Shown here piece after piece: positions 17,437 to 25,713 of a DNA stretch of 64,000 bases. The notes under the pieces were generated by a model. It was not told the origin of the DNA and did no database searches. It worked only from the letters and a program-made list of their open reading frames with translations. This stretch comes from Mesorhizobium sp. Pch-S (GTDB lineage: Bacteria; Pseudomonadota; Alphaproteobacteria; Rhizobiales; Rhizobiaceae). The position numbers were made by a program, and so were the translations under genes. Location of the stretch: assembly GCF_004136315.1 (NCBI RefSeq), contig NZ_CP029562.1:1302001-1366000 (forward strand), given 5' to 3'. The number at the start of each line of letters is the position of its first letter. Position 1 is the stretch's first letter.

Positions 17437-17575
17437 GGACAGGCGGCTCTACCCTCGAACCGTTCGCGGATGTCCGGGGATCACTCGGCGACGGCCAAAA
17501 ATTCGAGCGACGGCAATTTATTGCGTGCCTTGCAGTCCAAGGCAGCCAACATGGCGGCCTATTGCAAAGGACGCC

Positions 17576-17914
17576 ATGCAACCGCTCGAACTCAGGATAA
17601 ATGCCGCGCGCAACGCCCTCATCGTCAGATGGGGCGACGGCACGAGCACGGCTTTGGCGGCGGCGGCGCTGCGCGCCACGAGCCGCGCGGCCGGGCAGGT
17701 TCGCGCCGGGCTGGAAGGGCGAAATGGCGTGTTCGAGGGCGTGGTGATCACCGGGGCCGAGGCTGTCGGCACCTACGCCATCCGCCTCGCCTTCTCGGAC
17801 GGCCACGACAGGGGCATCTACCCATGGGATTACCTGCGCGATCTCGCCACCCTGAACCCAATCGCACATCAATCCCGCACGAGCGGCGGCGGGCGGGAGC
17901 AACAAGATGGATGA
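17576..17914 (+). CDS. Stand-alone DUF971 (GBBH-like N-terminal) domain protein
   Basis: A 112-residue protein (MQPLELRINAARNALIVRWGDG) matching the small DUF971 domain: basic residues, then GVVITGAEAVGTYAIRLAFSDGHDRGIYPWDYLRDLA, where the FSDGHDRGIYPWDYLR block is diagnostic. The domain binds zinc in gamma-butyrobetaine hydroxylase and is elsewhere attached to Mrp/ApbC-type iron-sulfur carriers. The upstream AAAGGA site supports the ATG at 17576. It overlaps the flavoprotein gene by 8 bases, so the two are translated together. A role in maturing or holding the neighbouring Fe-S/flavin complex is inferred only. Confidence 0.82.
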   Translation: MQPLELRINAARNALIVRWGDGTSTALAAAALRATSRAAGQVRAGLEGRNGVFEGVVITGAEAVGTYAIRLAFSDGHDRGIYPWDYLRDLATLNPIAHQSRTSGGGREQQDG

Positions 17915-19643
17915 TTTTGTCGAAGGCCTGTCGGAAGTCAGCTGCGACGTGCTGGTGATCGGCGGCGGCACCGCCGGGCCGATGGCCGCGCTGAAGGCCA
18001 AGCAGAAGAACCCGGCCCTCAACGTCGTGCTGCTCGAAAAGGCGAATGTGAAGCGGTCCGGAGCGATCGCCATGGGCATGGACGGGCTGAACAACGCCGT
18101 CGTGCCCGGCTACGCGACGCCCGAGCAGTACACCAAGGAAATCACCATCGCCAATGACGGCATCGTCGATCAGGCGCCGGTGCTGAAATACGCGACGCGC
18201 TGCTACGACATCATCCAGGAGCTCGATCGCTTCGGCATCCGCTTCCAGAAGAACGCCAACGGCGAGTACGATCTGAAGAAGGTGCACCACCTCGGCACCT
18301 ATGTGCTGCCGATGCCGAATGGCGATACCGTCAAGAAGGCGCTTTATCGCCAGCTCAAGCGGGAACGGGTGCTGATCTCCAACCGCTACATGGCCACCCG
18401 CCTGCTGACGGCCGGCGACGGCCGCATCGCCGGCGCAATCGCGGTCAACACGCGGTCGGCTGAATTGCTGGTGCTGCGCGCCAAGACGGTCATCCTGTGC
18501 ATGGGTGCGGCGGGCCGGCTCGGGCTGCCGCATTCCGGCTACCTGTACGGCACCTATGAGAACCCGACCAATTCGGGCGACGGCTACGCCATGGCCTATC
18601 ATGCGGGTGCGGCGCTGGCCAATCTCGAATGCTACCAGATCAACCCGCTGATCAAGGACTATAACGGTCCGGCATGCGCCTATGTCGCCGGCCCGTTCGG
18701 CGGCTACACCGCCAACAATGAAGGCAGGCGTTTCATCGAGAGCGACTACTGGTCCGGCCAGATGATGCAGGAGTTCTACAACGAACTGCAATCGGGCAAG
18801 GGGCCGGTCTTCCTCAAGCTCACCCACCTGCATTCCGATACGGTCGGCGAGATCGAGCGCATCCTGCACAAGGTGGAACGCCCCTCGCGCGGCCGTTTCC
18901 ATGAAGCGCGCGGCACCGACTACCGGGAGAGCATGATCGAGATGCACATCTCGGAGATCGGCTTCTGTTCCGGCCACAGCGCGTCCGGCGTGTTCGTCGA
19001 CGAGCATGCGCGCACCACGGTGCCCGGCCTCTATGCCGCAGGCGACATGGCCAGCGTGCCGCACAACTACATGCTGGGTGCCTTCACCAACGGCGCCGTG
19101 GCCGGCGAGCACGCCGCGGAGGTCGCGACCGCGATCGACTTGCCGGACTTCGATGGCGGTGCGGTGCGGCGCGAACGCGAGCGCGTGCTAGCGCCGACAC
19201 GACGCGAGGACGGCATTCCGCCGAACCAGCTCGAATACAAGGCGCGCCGGCTGGTCAACGACTATCTGCAGCCGCCGAAGGTGACAGCCAAGATGCGGCT
19301 GGGGCAAGCGCGGCTGGCCGAGGTCCGCGACGATCTCGAAACGGGGCTGATCGCCCGCAACGCGCACGAACTGATGCGGGCGCTGGAGGTGTCGTCCATC
19401 CTCGACTGCGCCGATATGGCAGCCCATGCCTCGCTCTATCGCACCGAGAGCCGCTGGGGCCTCTATCACAACCGCGTCGACCATCCCGACAAGGACGACG
19501 ACAACTGGTTCTGCCACACGCTCGTGGAAAAGGTCGACGGCCGCATGGTCTCACGCAGACAGCCGATCCAGCCCTATGTCGTGCCGGTCGAGGACGCGGA
19601 ACGCACCGCCTATGACCGCCTGCGGGTTTCAAGCAAAGCCTGA
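17907..19643 (+). CDS. AprA-like FAD flavoprotein (fumarate reductase/APS reductase alpha type)
   Basis: A 578-residue soluble flavoprotein. The N-terminal FAD motif is VLVIGGGTAGPMAALKAK, followed by VVLLEKANVKRSGAIAMGMDGLNNAVV. The central segment NPTNSGDGYAMAYHAGA...LECYQINPLIKDYNGPACAYV and the late motif GLYAAGDMASVPHNYMLGAFTNGAVAGEHAA place it near adenylylsulfate reductase AprA in the fumarate-reductase superfamily. The next gene encodes its apparent ferredoxin subunit. No signal peptide or membrane span is present, so a cytoplasmic redox enzyme is expected. True APS reductase activity is doubtful because the partner lacks the AprB tail. The substrate is unknown, and a sulfur compound is favoured by context. 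Confidence 0.85.
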   Translation: MDDFVEGLSEVSCDVLVIGGGTAGPMAALKAKQKNPALNVVLLEKANVKRSGAIAMGMDGLNNAVVPGYATPEQYTKEITIANDGIVDQAPVLKYATRCYDIIQELDRFGIRFQKNANGEYDLKKVHHLGTYVLPMPNGDTVKKALYRQLKRERVLISNRYMATRLLTAGDGRIAGAIAVNTRSAELLVLRAKTVILCMGAAGRLGLPHSGYLYGTYENPTNSGDGYAMAYHAGAALANLECYQINPLIKDYNGPACAYVAGPFGGYTANNEGRRFIESDYWSGQMMQEFYNELQSGKGPVFLKLTHLHSDTVGEIERILHKVERPSRGRFHEARGTDYRESMIEMHISEIGFCSGHSASGVFVDEHARTTVPGLYAAGDMASVPHNYMLGAFTNGAVAGEHAAEVATAIDLPDFDGGAVRRERERVLAPTRREDGIPPNQLEYKARRLVNDYLQPPKVTAKMRLGQARLAEVRDDLETGLIARNAHELMRALEVSSILDCADMAAHASLYRTESRWGLYHNRVDHPDKDDDNWFCHTLVEKVDGRMVSRRQPIQPYVVPVEDAERTAYDRLRVSSKA

Positions 19644-19656
19644 CCGAGAAAAGCCA

Positions 19657-19890
19657 ATGCCGCTCGCTCATTCCCCATCAACGGTTCCGGTCGTCGTCGA
19701 CGAGGCGAAATGCATCGCCGACAAGGGCTGCACGGTCTGTGTCGAAGTCTGTCCGCTGGATGTGCTGCGCATCAGCGAGCTGACCGGCAAGGCCTACATG
19801 AAATTCGACGAATGCTGGTACTGCATGCCTTGCGAAACCGACTGCCCGACCGGCGCGGTCACCGTCAACATCCCCTATCTGCTGCGCTGA
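19657..19890 (+). CDS. Small 2x[4Fe-4S] ferredoxin, AprB-like
   Basis: A 77-residue ferredoxin starting MPLAHSPSTVPVVVDEAKC. Cysteines at 19, 25, 28 and 32 form one cluster motif (C-x5-CxxCxxxCP) and those at 53, 56, 59 and 63 the second (CWYCMPCETDCP). The DECWYC...C..DCPTGAV arrangement resembles the N-terminal domain of AprB, the electron-transfer subunit of APS reductase, but the roughly 70-residue C-terminal tail of AprB is missing. It lies 13 bases after the flavoprotein and 1 base before the HEAT gene, so it is almost certainly the electron partner of the flavoprotein. Confidence 0.9.
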   Translation: MPLAHSPSTVPVVVDEAKCIADKGCTVCVEVCPLDVLRISELTGKAYMKFDECWYCMPCETDCPTGAVTVNIPYLLR

Positions 19891-19891
19891 C

Positions 19892-20848
19892 ATGACCCAG
19901 TCCGACCCTTTTGAAGATTTCGGAGACGTCGCGGAAATCGCGCGGGGGCTGCACAACGCGGATGCCGCGGTGCGCCGGCTGGCCGTCATCGACCTTGCCG
20001 AGACGGCCGAGCCCGAAGTGGTTTCCCATCTCGTCGCCGGTGCCGAAGACGCCGATGCCGGCGTGCGGCTGGAGATCGCGCTCGCCCTGTCCGGTTTCGA
20101 CGGCGTGGAAACCGCGGCAGGGCTGGCTCGCCTTCTGACCGATGAAGATCGCGCCGTCGCGCAGGCGGCGGCCGATGGCCTGGCTGAGCTGAAGGAGCCG
20201 GCGGCGGCGGCCGCCATCCTGCCGCTGACGGATCACGAGGCGACCTTCGTCCGGGCCGAGGCGTTTCGCGGATTGAAAGCCCTGCGCTCACCCGCCGCGC
20301 TCGGCGCTGCACTTGCCGCGCTCAAGGATCCGGAAGCCGCCGTGCGCATGCAGGCGCTCGGCGTCGTCGCCTACCTGAAGCTGGACGAGACCCTGCCTTC
20401 GCTCATCGCCGCGACACATGATCCCGACGCGACCGTCAGGGCAACTGCCGTCAGTTCGCTCTCCTTCACCAGCCAGCCCGCGGCGGCGACCGCCGTCAAC
20501 GCCGCACTGAAGGATGTCGACTGGCAGGTGCGGGCCGCCGCGGCGGAGACACTTGGCCATCTCGGCTTCGCGCCGAGCCTCGACGGGTTGCTCGCCGGGC
20601 TTTCGGAAGATTTCTGGCAGGTCAGGCAGAAATGCCTCAACGCGCTCGGCAAGCTGAAGGCGCAGGCGGCGGTGCCGCAGATCGTGGAGCAGCTGTCGAG
20701 CGAGATCGCACTGCTGCGCAAGGAAGCCGCCGCGGCACTCGGCGAGATCGCTCATCCCTCCGCGCGCGAAGCCCTGCTGCAGCATGTCTCCGACGGCGAC
20801 CCGGACGTGCGCAAGACCGTGCGGTGGGCGCTCACGCGGATCGGCTGA
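19892..20848 (+). CDS. HEAT-repeat protein of the flavoprotein/ferredoxin operon
   Basis: A 318-residue protein built almost wholly of about ten alpha-helical HEAT/PBS-lyase-type repeats with a period near 31 residues (for example DPEAAVRMQALGVVAYL, DPDATVRATAVSSLSF, DVDWQVRAAAAETLGHLG, DPDVRKTVRWALTRIG). There is no signal peptide. Such solenoids act as scaffolds or as partners of redox and tetrapyrrole enzymes. The gene begins one base after the ferredoxin stop, so it belongs to the same complex or its maturation. No catalytic residues can be named. Confidence 0.88.
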   Translation: MTQSDPFEDFGDVAEIARGLHNADAAVRRLAVIDLAETAEPEVVSHLVAGAEDADAGVRLEIALALSGFDGVETAAGLARLLTDEDRAVAQAAADGLAELKEPAAAAAILPLTDHEATFVRAEAFRGLKALRSPAALGAALAALKDPEAAVRMQALGVVAYLKLDETLPSLIAATHDPDATVRATAVSSLSFTSQPAAATAVNAALKDVDWQVRAAAAETLGHLGFAPSLDGLLAGLSEDFWQVRQKCLNALGKLKAQAAVPQIVEQLSSEIALLRKEAAAALGEIAHPSAREALLQHVSDGDPDVRKTVRWALTRIG

Positions 20849-20858
20849 CAGGTAGCGA

Positions 20859-21053
20859 CCCCTTCTCCCCCTGCGGGAGAAGGTGGCTCGGCGCGCAGCG
20901 CCGAGACGGATGAGGGGTGCTGGAAGAAACGAGACCGTGCAACGTATTACACCTGCATCGCTCTCTCTGTATTTGGAAAAGAGGCGCTCCGTCCAACACC
21001 CCTCATCCGACCTCGCCTGCGGCGAGGCCACCTTCTCCCACAAGGGGAGAAGG
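20859..21053 (+). repeat. Palindromic intergenic repeat, copy C (complete)
   Basis: The two hairpin halves have a CTCGGCG/CGCCGAG inner stem on the left and CCTCGCC/GGCGAGG on the right, separated by a core of about 70 bases. It sits between the convergent HEAT (+) and Crp-type (-) genes and may terminate both. Confidence 0.85.
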
Positions 21054-21083
21054 ATCAGCCAACGCCGCGCGGACCGGCTGAAG

Positions 21084-21887
21084 TCAGCCGCCCTTAGAGA
21101 CCATCTCGAGCAGCAAATGCGGCCGCTCGATGCGGATGTGGCGCGGCGTCACCGTCACCAGCCCGTCGCGCTGGAAACGCTTCATCATCATCGTCACCCA
21201 CTGACGCGTCGAGCCGACCATGGCCGCGATCTGGTCATGCGTCACCCTGGCGTTGATGATGATGGCGCGGCCGTCGCGCACGCCGTGCAGCTGGCCGAGA
21301 TTGGACAGGAACTGCGCCAGCCGCTCGATGACCGAACGTGTGCCCAGCATCTGCGCCATGGCCGAATAGCATCTTCCCTTCGCCGCAAGCCCCTGCAGCA
21401 GGCAGACGGCAAAGTTTGGCATCTCGACGATGAGCGTGCGCAAAGCCGCTGACGGCAGGAACAGGATACGGCAGTCGCTCAAGGCCTCGCCGGACCAGAT
21501 GTGGACGCCGCCGCCGCTCAGTTCGGGCCCGCCGATGAAATGCCCCTTGGTCCAGTAGGCCAGCGTGATCTCACGCCCGGACGGTGCGGTGTAGAAGACG
21601 CGAACCCGGCCGCCGTCGATGATGAAGATGCCGCCATGTTCCTCGCCCTGCGTGAAGATCGGCTGGCCGGCGGTGAATGCGAGCTGCCGGCAATTGGCTC
21701 GAAGCCGCTCCAGCTCATCCGGTTTCAAGGCGTCGAGAAAGTAGGCGCCCTCGTTGAGACCCTCGACACTGTCGCTGAGAAACAGCGATCCGTCCCCGGG
21801 CAGCACCACCGGATCGGGCAGGGAAACAGCTGGCCTCGAAGCGGCGCGCCTGGCGCCGGGCGTGGTCACTTGCAGGTCGAGGCTCAT
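21084..21887 (-). CDS. Crp/Fnr-family transcriptional regulator
   Basis: A 267-residue regulator with a cyclic-nucleotide-type effector domain (about residues 55-165: FTAGQPIFTQGEEHGGIFIIDGGRVRVFY) and a C-terminal Crp helix-turn-helix (about 215-250: VTHDQIAAMVGSTRQWVTMMMKRFQRDGLV). The first 45 residues are an extension without the cysteine cluster of Fnr, so it should not bind an oxygen-sensing [4Fe-4S] centre there. It is divergent from the binding-protein gene at 22168 and convergent with the HEAT gene. Control of the importer and perhaps the flavoprotein operon is inferred. No convincing Fnr or Crp box was recognised in 21888-22167. Confidence 0.88.
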   Translation of the reverse strand: MSLDLQVTTPGARRAASRPAVSLPDPVVLPGDGSLFLSDSVEGLNEGAYFLDALKPDELERLRANCRQLAFTAGQPIFTQGEEHGGIFIIDGGRVRVFYTAPSGREITLAYWTKGHFIGGPELSGGGVHIWSGEALSDCRILFLPSAALRTLIVEMPNFAVCLLQGLAAKGRCYSAMAQMLGTRSVIERLAQFLSNLGQLHGVRDGRAIIINARVTHDQIAAMVGSTRQWVTMMMKRFQRDGLVTVTPRHIRIERPHLLLEMVSKGG

Positions 21888-22167
21888 GAGGCAGCTCCAG
21901 CGGGTGGCCTTTGATCGCCAGCAAATTAGATAAATGCGATAGACTTAGAAGAAATATATTTGCGGCTTTGCGGCCTGCCGTAGATGGAACCTGACGCGAG
22001 AGGCCGTTCCGGCACGCGGAAGCTTCCGGCAGGGCCGGAAATCGGCCCTCGGCGGTGGATCCCTGGCCCGGTGCCGCGCAACTAATTGCTTCAGCCGCCG
22101 ATGACGCCCCCCAATAATCCGATGCGACAACGGCCGCATCGCCGGCAATCAATCGGGGGTTCAACCT

Positions 22168-23580
22168 ATGACATTGCGCTTACATCTTGCCGCACTCGTA
22201 CTCGCCGCGTCCGCGCTGGTTTCGACGGCCGAGGCCGAGACGATCCGGGTCGCCATCGGCACGCAGGACACCACCATCAACACGGCGACCGGCGGGCTTT
22301 TGATCCGCGAACTGAAGCTGCTCGACAAATATCTTCCGCATGACGGAAAATACGCGGGCGTCAGCTACGACATCCAGTGGAAGAACTTCACCAGCGGCGC
22401 GCCGATCACCAACGAACAGATCGCCGGCAAGCTCGATTTCGGCGTGATGGCGGACTTCCCGGGCTCGTTCAACGGCCTCGCCCACATCAAGGCAGGGCGC
22501 AAGAGCATCTTCATCACCGCCCTGCAGGGCAGCGTCGGCGGCAGCGGCAACGGCATCGTCGTGCCGGTACAGTCGCCGATCCAGTCCTTCTCCGAGCTCA
22601 AGGGCAAGACGATATCGGTGCCGTTCGCCTCGACCTCGCACGGCATGCTGCTGCGTGCGGTGAAGGAACAGGGCTGGGATCTCGAAAAGGACGTCACGAT
22701 CATCACCCAGGCGCCGGAAGTCGCCGGGGCTGCCCTCAAGGCCAACCAGATCGAAGCGCATGCCGATTTCGTGCCGTTTGCGGAGCTGTTCCCCTGGCGC
22801 GGCATCGCCCGCAAGATCTATGACGGATCGCAGGCAAAGACGCCGACTTTCCACGGCGCGCTGGTCGATGCCGACTATGCGGCCAAATATCCCGAGATCG
22901 TCGTTGCCTATCTGCGCGCCGCCATCGAGGCCGACCAGCTGATCGGCAAGGAGCCGGAAAAATACAGCGAACTGATCGCCAAGGTCACCGGCGTCGATGC
23001 CGAAGTGGACTATCTTTTCCACGGGCCGCTTGGGCTGCAGACACGCGACCTGACCTGGAAACCGGAATACCGGCAGGCCGTCGCCACCGCGATCGACACG
23101 CTGGTTCTGTTGAAGAAGGCTGACCAGACCTATGACGTCAACAGCTTCATCGACGACCGTTTCATCCGGGAAGCCTTCAAGCAGTCCGGCCTGGACTACG
23201 AAGCAGCGCTCAAGAACTATGCGCAGCTGCCGCTCGACGCCAAGGACGCCGCCACCGGCGAAGTCATTACCGACCCGAAGCGCGTGGCCGAGGTCTGGGT
23301 TGCGGGTGAGCCGCTCGTGCGCCACTACGCTTCCGCGCAGAACGCATTGAAGGCGCTGAAATCGGTCGAAAGCGAAGGCAAGACGGCACGCGTCTTCTAT
23401 GCCCAGGATCGCGAGAGCGGCATCAAGCTGCTGGGCGCCCAGGCCTGGTTCGTGCGCGCCGACAATGGCGAGGTCGATGCCTTCCTGCTCAAGGAACGGG
23501 CGGAAGCCTGGGCCAAGGCACATGGCGGCAGCGTGCAGGACTTCGCGACGGCCAAGGCCGCCGTCGTGGCCAGCAACTGA
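22168..23580 (+). CDS. SsuA/NMT1-type substrate-binding protein with a NosL-like C-terminal domain
   Basis: A 470-residue periplasmic protein, clearly longer than usual SsuA/NrtA proteins (about 320-340). A signal peptide (LHLAALVLAASALVSTAEA) precedes a nitrate/sulfonate/NMT1-type binding domain to about residue 340 (IQWKNFTSGAPITNEQIAGKLDFGVMADFPG). From about 350 the sequence changes: WVAGEPLVRHYASAQNAL, then ARVFYAQDRESG, AQAWFVRADNGEVDAF and AEAWAKAHGGSVQDF. This pattern matches the copper-chaperone-like NosL domain. The whole protein has no cysteine, so the usual NosL Cys/Met metal site is absent. It is the first gene of an importer operon. Confidence 0.8.
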   Translation: MTLRLHLAALVLAASALVSTAEAETIRVAIGTQDTTINTATGGLLIRELKLLDKYLPHDGKYAGVSYDIQWKNFTSGAPITNEQIAGKLDFGVMADFPGSFNGLAHIKAGRKSIFITALQGSVGGSGNGIVVPVQSPIQSFSELKGKTISVPFASTSHGMLLRAVKEQGWDLEKDVTIITQAPEVAGAALKANQIEAHADFVPFAELFPWRGIARKIYDGSQAKTPTFHGALVDADYAAKYPEIVVAYLRAAIEADQLIGKEPEKYSELIAKVTGVDAEVDYLFHGPLGLQTRDLTWKPEYRQAVATAIDTLVLLKKADQTYDVNSFIDDRFIREAFKQSGLDYEAALKNYAQLPLDAKDAATGEVITDPKRVAEVWVAGEPLVRHYASAQNALKALKSVESEGKTARVFYAQDRESGIKLLGAQAWFVRADNGEVDAFLLKERAEAWAKAHGGSVQDFATAKAAVVASN

Positions 23581-23585
23581 CCGGC

Positions 23586-24371
23586 ATGGAGCGCGCAAGC
23601 ACCGGCCGCTGGCTGCGCCGCGCCGCATCGCTCGCCATCTGCCTGGCCTTCTGGCAGGTGGCGTCGCGGTTCAAGCTCGATCTCGGCATCGTGACGTTCC
23701 AGAACGTGCCATCGCCGGTCGACGTCGCGCGGGCCGGTCTGGATTTCCTGCAATCGCCGCGTTTCGCGACGCATGTGGCAAGCAGCGTGAAGCGGGTGCT
23801 GGCGGGTTTCGCGCTTGCCGCGCTGATCGGCATCGCGCTGGGGCTCGTCATCGGCCGGTCGCGGCGTCTGCGCGACTTCCTGCAGACACCGCTGGAGATC
23901 CTGCGCCCGATCCCGGCCGTCGCCTGGATTCCGCTGGCGGTGCTGATGTTCCCGTCATCGGAACTCTCGATGATCTACATCACCTTCACCGGCGCGCTGT
24001 TTCCGATCGTGCTCAACACGGTGCACGGCGTCGAGCATGTCGATCCGCGCCTGATTGCCTCGGCGCGCAGCCTGGGCAGCACCAGGGCGGCGATGCTGTT
24101 CGAGGTCATCCTGCCGGCGGCGGCGCCGAACATCGTCACCGGCCTGGTCATCGGCATGGGCACCTGCTGGTTCTGCCTGGTGACCGCGGAAATGATCTCC
24201 GGCCAGTTCGGCATCGGCTATTACACCTGGGAATCCTACACCCTGCAGAACTATCCCGAGATCATCGTCGGCATGATCCTGATCGGACTGCTCGGCCTGG
24301 GCAGCAGCCTGCTGCTGCGCGCCGCAGGCAAGGCGGCACTGCCATGGCACAGGCAGGAGAATTCGCGATGA
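23586..24371 (+). CDS. ABC transporter permease, SsuC/TauC type
   Basis: A 261-residue inner-membrane protein with the SsuC/TauC layout: an N-terminal span, FALAALIGIALGLVIGRS, PLEILRPIPAVAWIPLAVLMF and the cytoplasmic EAA loop IASARSLGSTRAAMLFEVILPAAAPNIVTGL. It starts 5 bases after the binding-protein stop and overlaps the ATPase gene by ATGA. The family imports nitrate, sulfonates, taurine or related small anions. The substrate here is not determinable. Confidence 0.92.
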   Translation: MERASTGRWLRRAASLAICLAFWQVASRFKLDLGIVTFQNVPSPVDVARAGLDFLQSPRFATHVASSVKRVLAGFALAALIGIALGLVIGRSRRLRDFLQTPLEILRPIPAVAWIPLAVLMFPSSELSMIYITFTGALFPIVLNTVHGVEHVDPRLIASARSLGSTRAAMLFEVILPAAAPNIVTGLVIGMGTCWFCLVTAEMISGQFGIGYYTWESYTLQNYPEIIVGMILIGLLGLGSSLLLRAAGKAALPWHRQENSR

Positions 24372-25216
24372 ACGCCCATTCGCGCGACGTCGGGGCAGCC
24401 GCCGGCCACATCCGCGCCGATCGCGTCACGATCCGGCTCGGCGAAGGCGCCGGCGCCTTCGAGGCGGTGAGCGAGGCGAGTTTCGAGGTCCGCCCCGGCG
24501 AATTCGTCTGCCTGCTCGGTCCCTCCGGCTGCGGCAAGTCGACATTGCTCGGCGCCATGGCCGGCCACATCAGACCAGCCTCGGGCACATTTTCCGTCGA
24601 CGGCCATCCGATCGACGGTCCGCATCCGGAACGCGGCATCGTCTTCCAGCAGCACACCCTGTTTCCGTGGAAGAATGTCCGCGACAATGTCGCCTTCGGT
24701 CTGAAGATGCGTGGGGTGAAGCGCGGCCCGCGCCGGCTCGAGGCAGACAGGATGCTGGAGCTCGTCGGGCTCGCCGGCAGCGCCGACCGCTATCCCGGCC
24801 AGCTTTCCGGCGGCATGCAGCAGCGCGTCGAGATCGCCCGCGTGCTGATAAACCAGCCGAAGCTGCTGTTGATGGACGAGCCGTTCGGGGCGCTCGATGC
24901 GCTGACCCGGCTGCGCATGCAGGAATTGCTGCTCGACATCTGGGAGCAGTTCCGCAAGACCATCGTCTTCGTCACCCACGACATCGATGAAGCGCTGCTG
25001 CTCGCCGACCGCATCATCGTCATGCAGGCACAGCCCGGCCGCATCCATGAAGAGATCCGCGTGCCTTTCGAGCGGCCGCGCTCGACCGACATCATAACCT
25101 CGGGCACGTTCATGCAGCTGAAGCAGCATTGCCTCAGCCTGCTGCATGGCGACCGGCGACAGGACACCTTGACCCGGCTCTCGCCGCTCGGAGCTGTCCG
25201 CGCCGCCAAGGCATGA
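24368..25216 (+). CDS. ABC transporter ATP-binding protein, SsuB/TauB type
   Basis: A 282-residue ATPase. Walker A GPSGCGKST lies near residue 54, signature QLSGGMQQRVEIARVL near 142, Walker B KLLLMDEPFGALDALTR near 165 and the switch His in VFVTHDIDEALLLADR. The DEPFGALDALTR block is typical of the SsuB/TauB/NrtD class. A short N-terminal extension and a C-terminal tail of about 30 residues add to the usual 250. It completes the importer with the two genes just upstream. Confidence 0.93.
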   Translation: MNAHSRDVGAAAGHIRADRVTIRLGEGAGAFEAVSEASFEVRPGEFVCLLGPSGCGKSTLLGAMAGHIRPASGTFSVDGHPIDGPHPERGIVFQQHTLFPWKNVRDNVAFGLKMRGVKRGPRRLEADRMLELVGLAGSADRYPGQLSGGMQQRVEIARVLINQPKLLLMDEPFGALDALTRLRMQELLLDIWEQFRKTIVFVTHDIDEALLLADRIIVMQAQPGRIHEEIRVPFERPRSTDIITSGTFMQLKQHCLSLLHGDRRQDTLTRLSPLGAVRAAKA

Positions 25217-25297
25217 GGCGCGCGTCGCCTTCCGACACATGCCGAAGCGGCTTGATCGCTGCCGCATTCGGTCCGATGATCCGCGCCCGGAGGACGC

Positions 25298-25648
25298 ATG
25301 ATGGAACATCGCATCTATTCCACCAGCGTGGCGAGCGTCTATCGGCTCTACGTCGCGAAGGTGGAAAGAAAGGGACGCACCCAGGCGGAGGTGGATGAGG
25401 TCACCCGCTGGCTGACCGGCTACAGCCAGCAGGCGCTGGACGAGCAACTGGCGAAGAATACGAATTTCAAGGATTTCTTTGCCCAGGCGCCCCAGCCGAA
25501 CCCCTCGCGTTCGCTGATCACAGGCATGGTCTGTGGCGTCCGGGTGGAAGAGGTCGAAGACCCGCTGATGCGGGAAATCCGCTACCTGGACAAACTGGTC
25601 GATGAACTCGCCAAGGGCAGGAAGATGGAGAAGATCCTGCGGGCATAG
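25298..25648 (+). CDS. DUF2200 family protein
   Basis: A 116-residue cytoplasmic protein ([35 protein letters not shown]). The blocks RIY..S.ASVY.LY..K.ERKGRT, WLTGYS and [22 protein letters not shown] define DUF2200. The family is widespread in bacteria, often as a lone gene, and may bind DNA or metabolites; its function is unknown. It lies 81 bases after the ATPase on the same strand, but nothing ties it functionally to the importer. Two ATGs (25298, 25301) are equally possible. Confidence 0.88.
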   Translation: MMEHRIYSTSVASVYRLYVAKVERKGRTQAEVDEVTRWLTGYSQQALDEQLAKNTNFKDFFAQAPQPNPSRSLITGMVCGVRVEEVEDPLMREIRYLDKLVDELAKGRKMEKILRA

Positions 25649-25713
25649 CCCGCAGCATCCTGCTGACCGTTCTGGCCGAACCCGTCGGGAACGGGCACGG
25701 CCTGTCACCCTGC

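Noticed and set aside
17748..19112. Antisense open frame of 454 codons opposite the AprA-like flavoprotein gene
   Set aside because: The plus strand carries unmistakable FAD motifs; the antisense peptide has no recognisable feature.
21888..22167. Possible Fnr/Crp box between the Crp-type regulator and the binding-protein gene
   Set aside because: TTTGATCGCCAGCAAA at the left end has only weak symmetry; no TTGAT-N4-ATCAA or TGTGA-N6-TCACA site was found.
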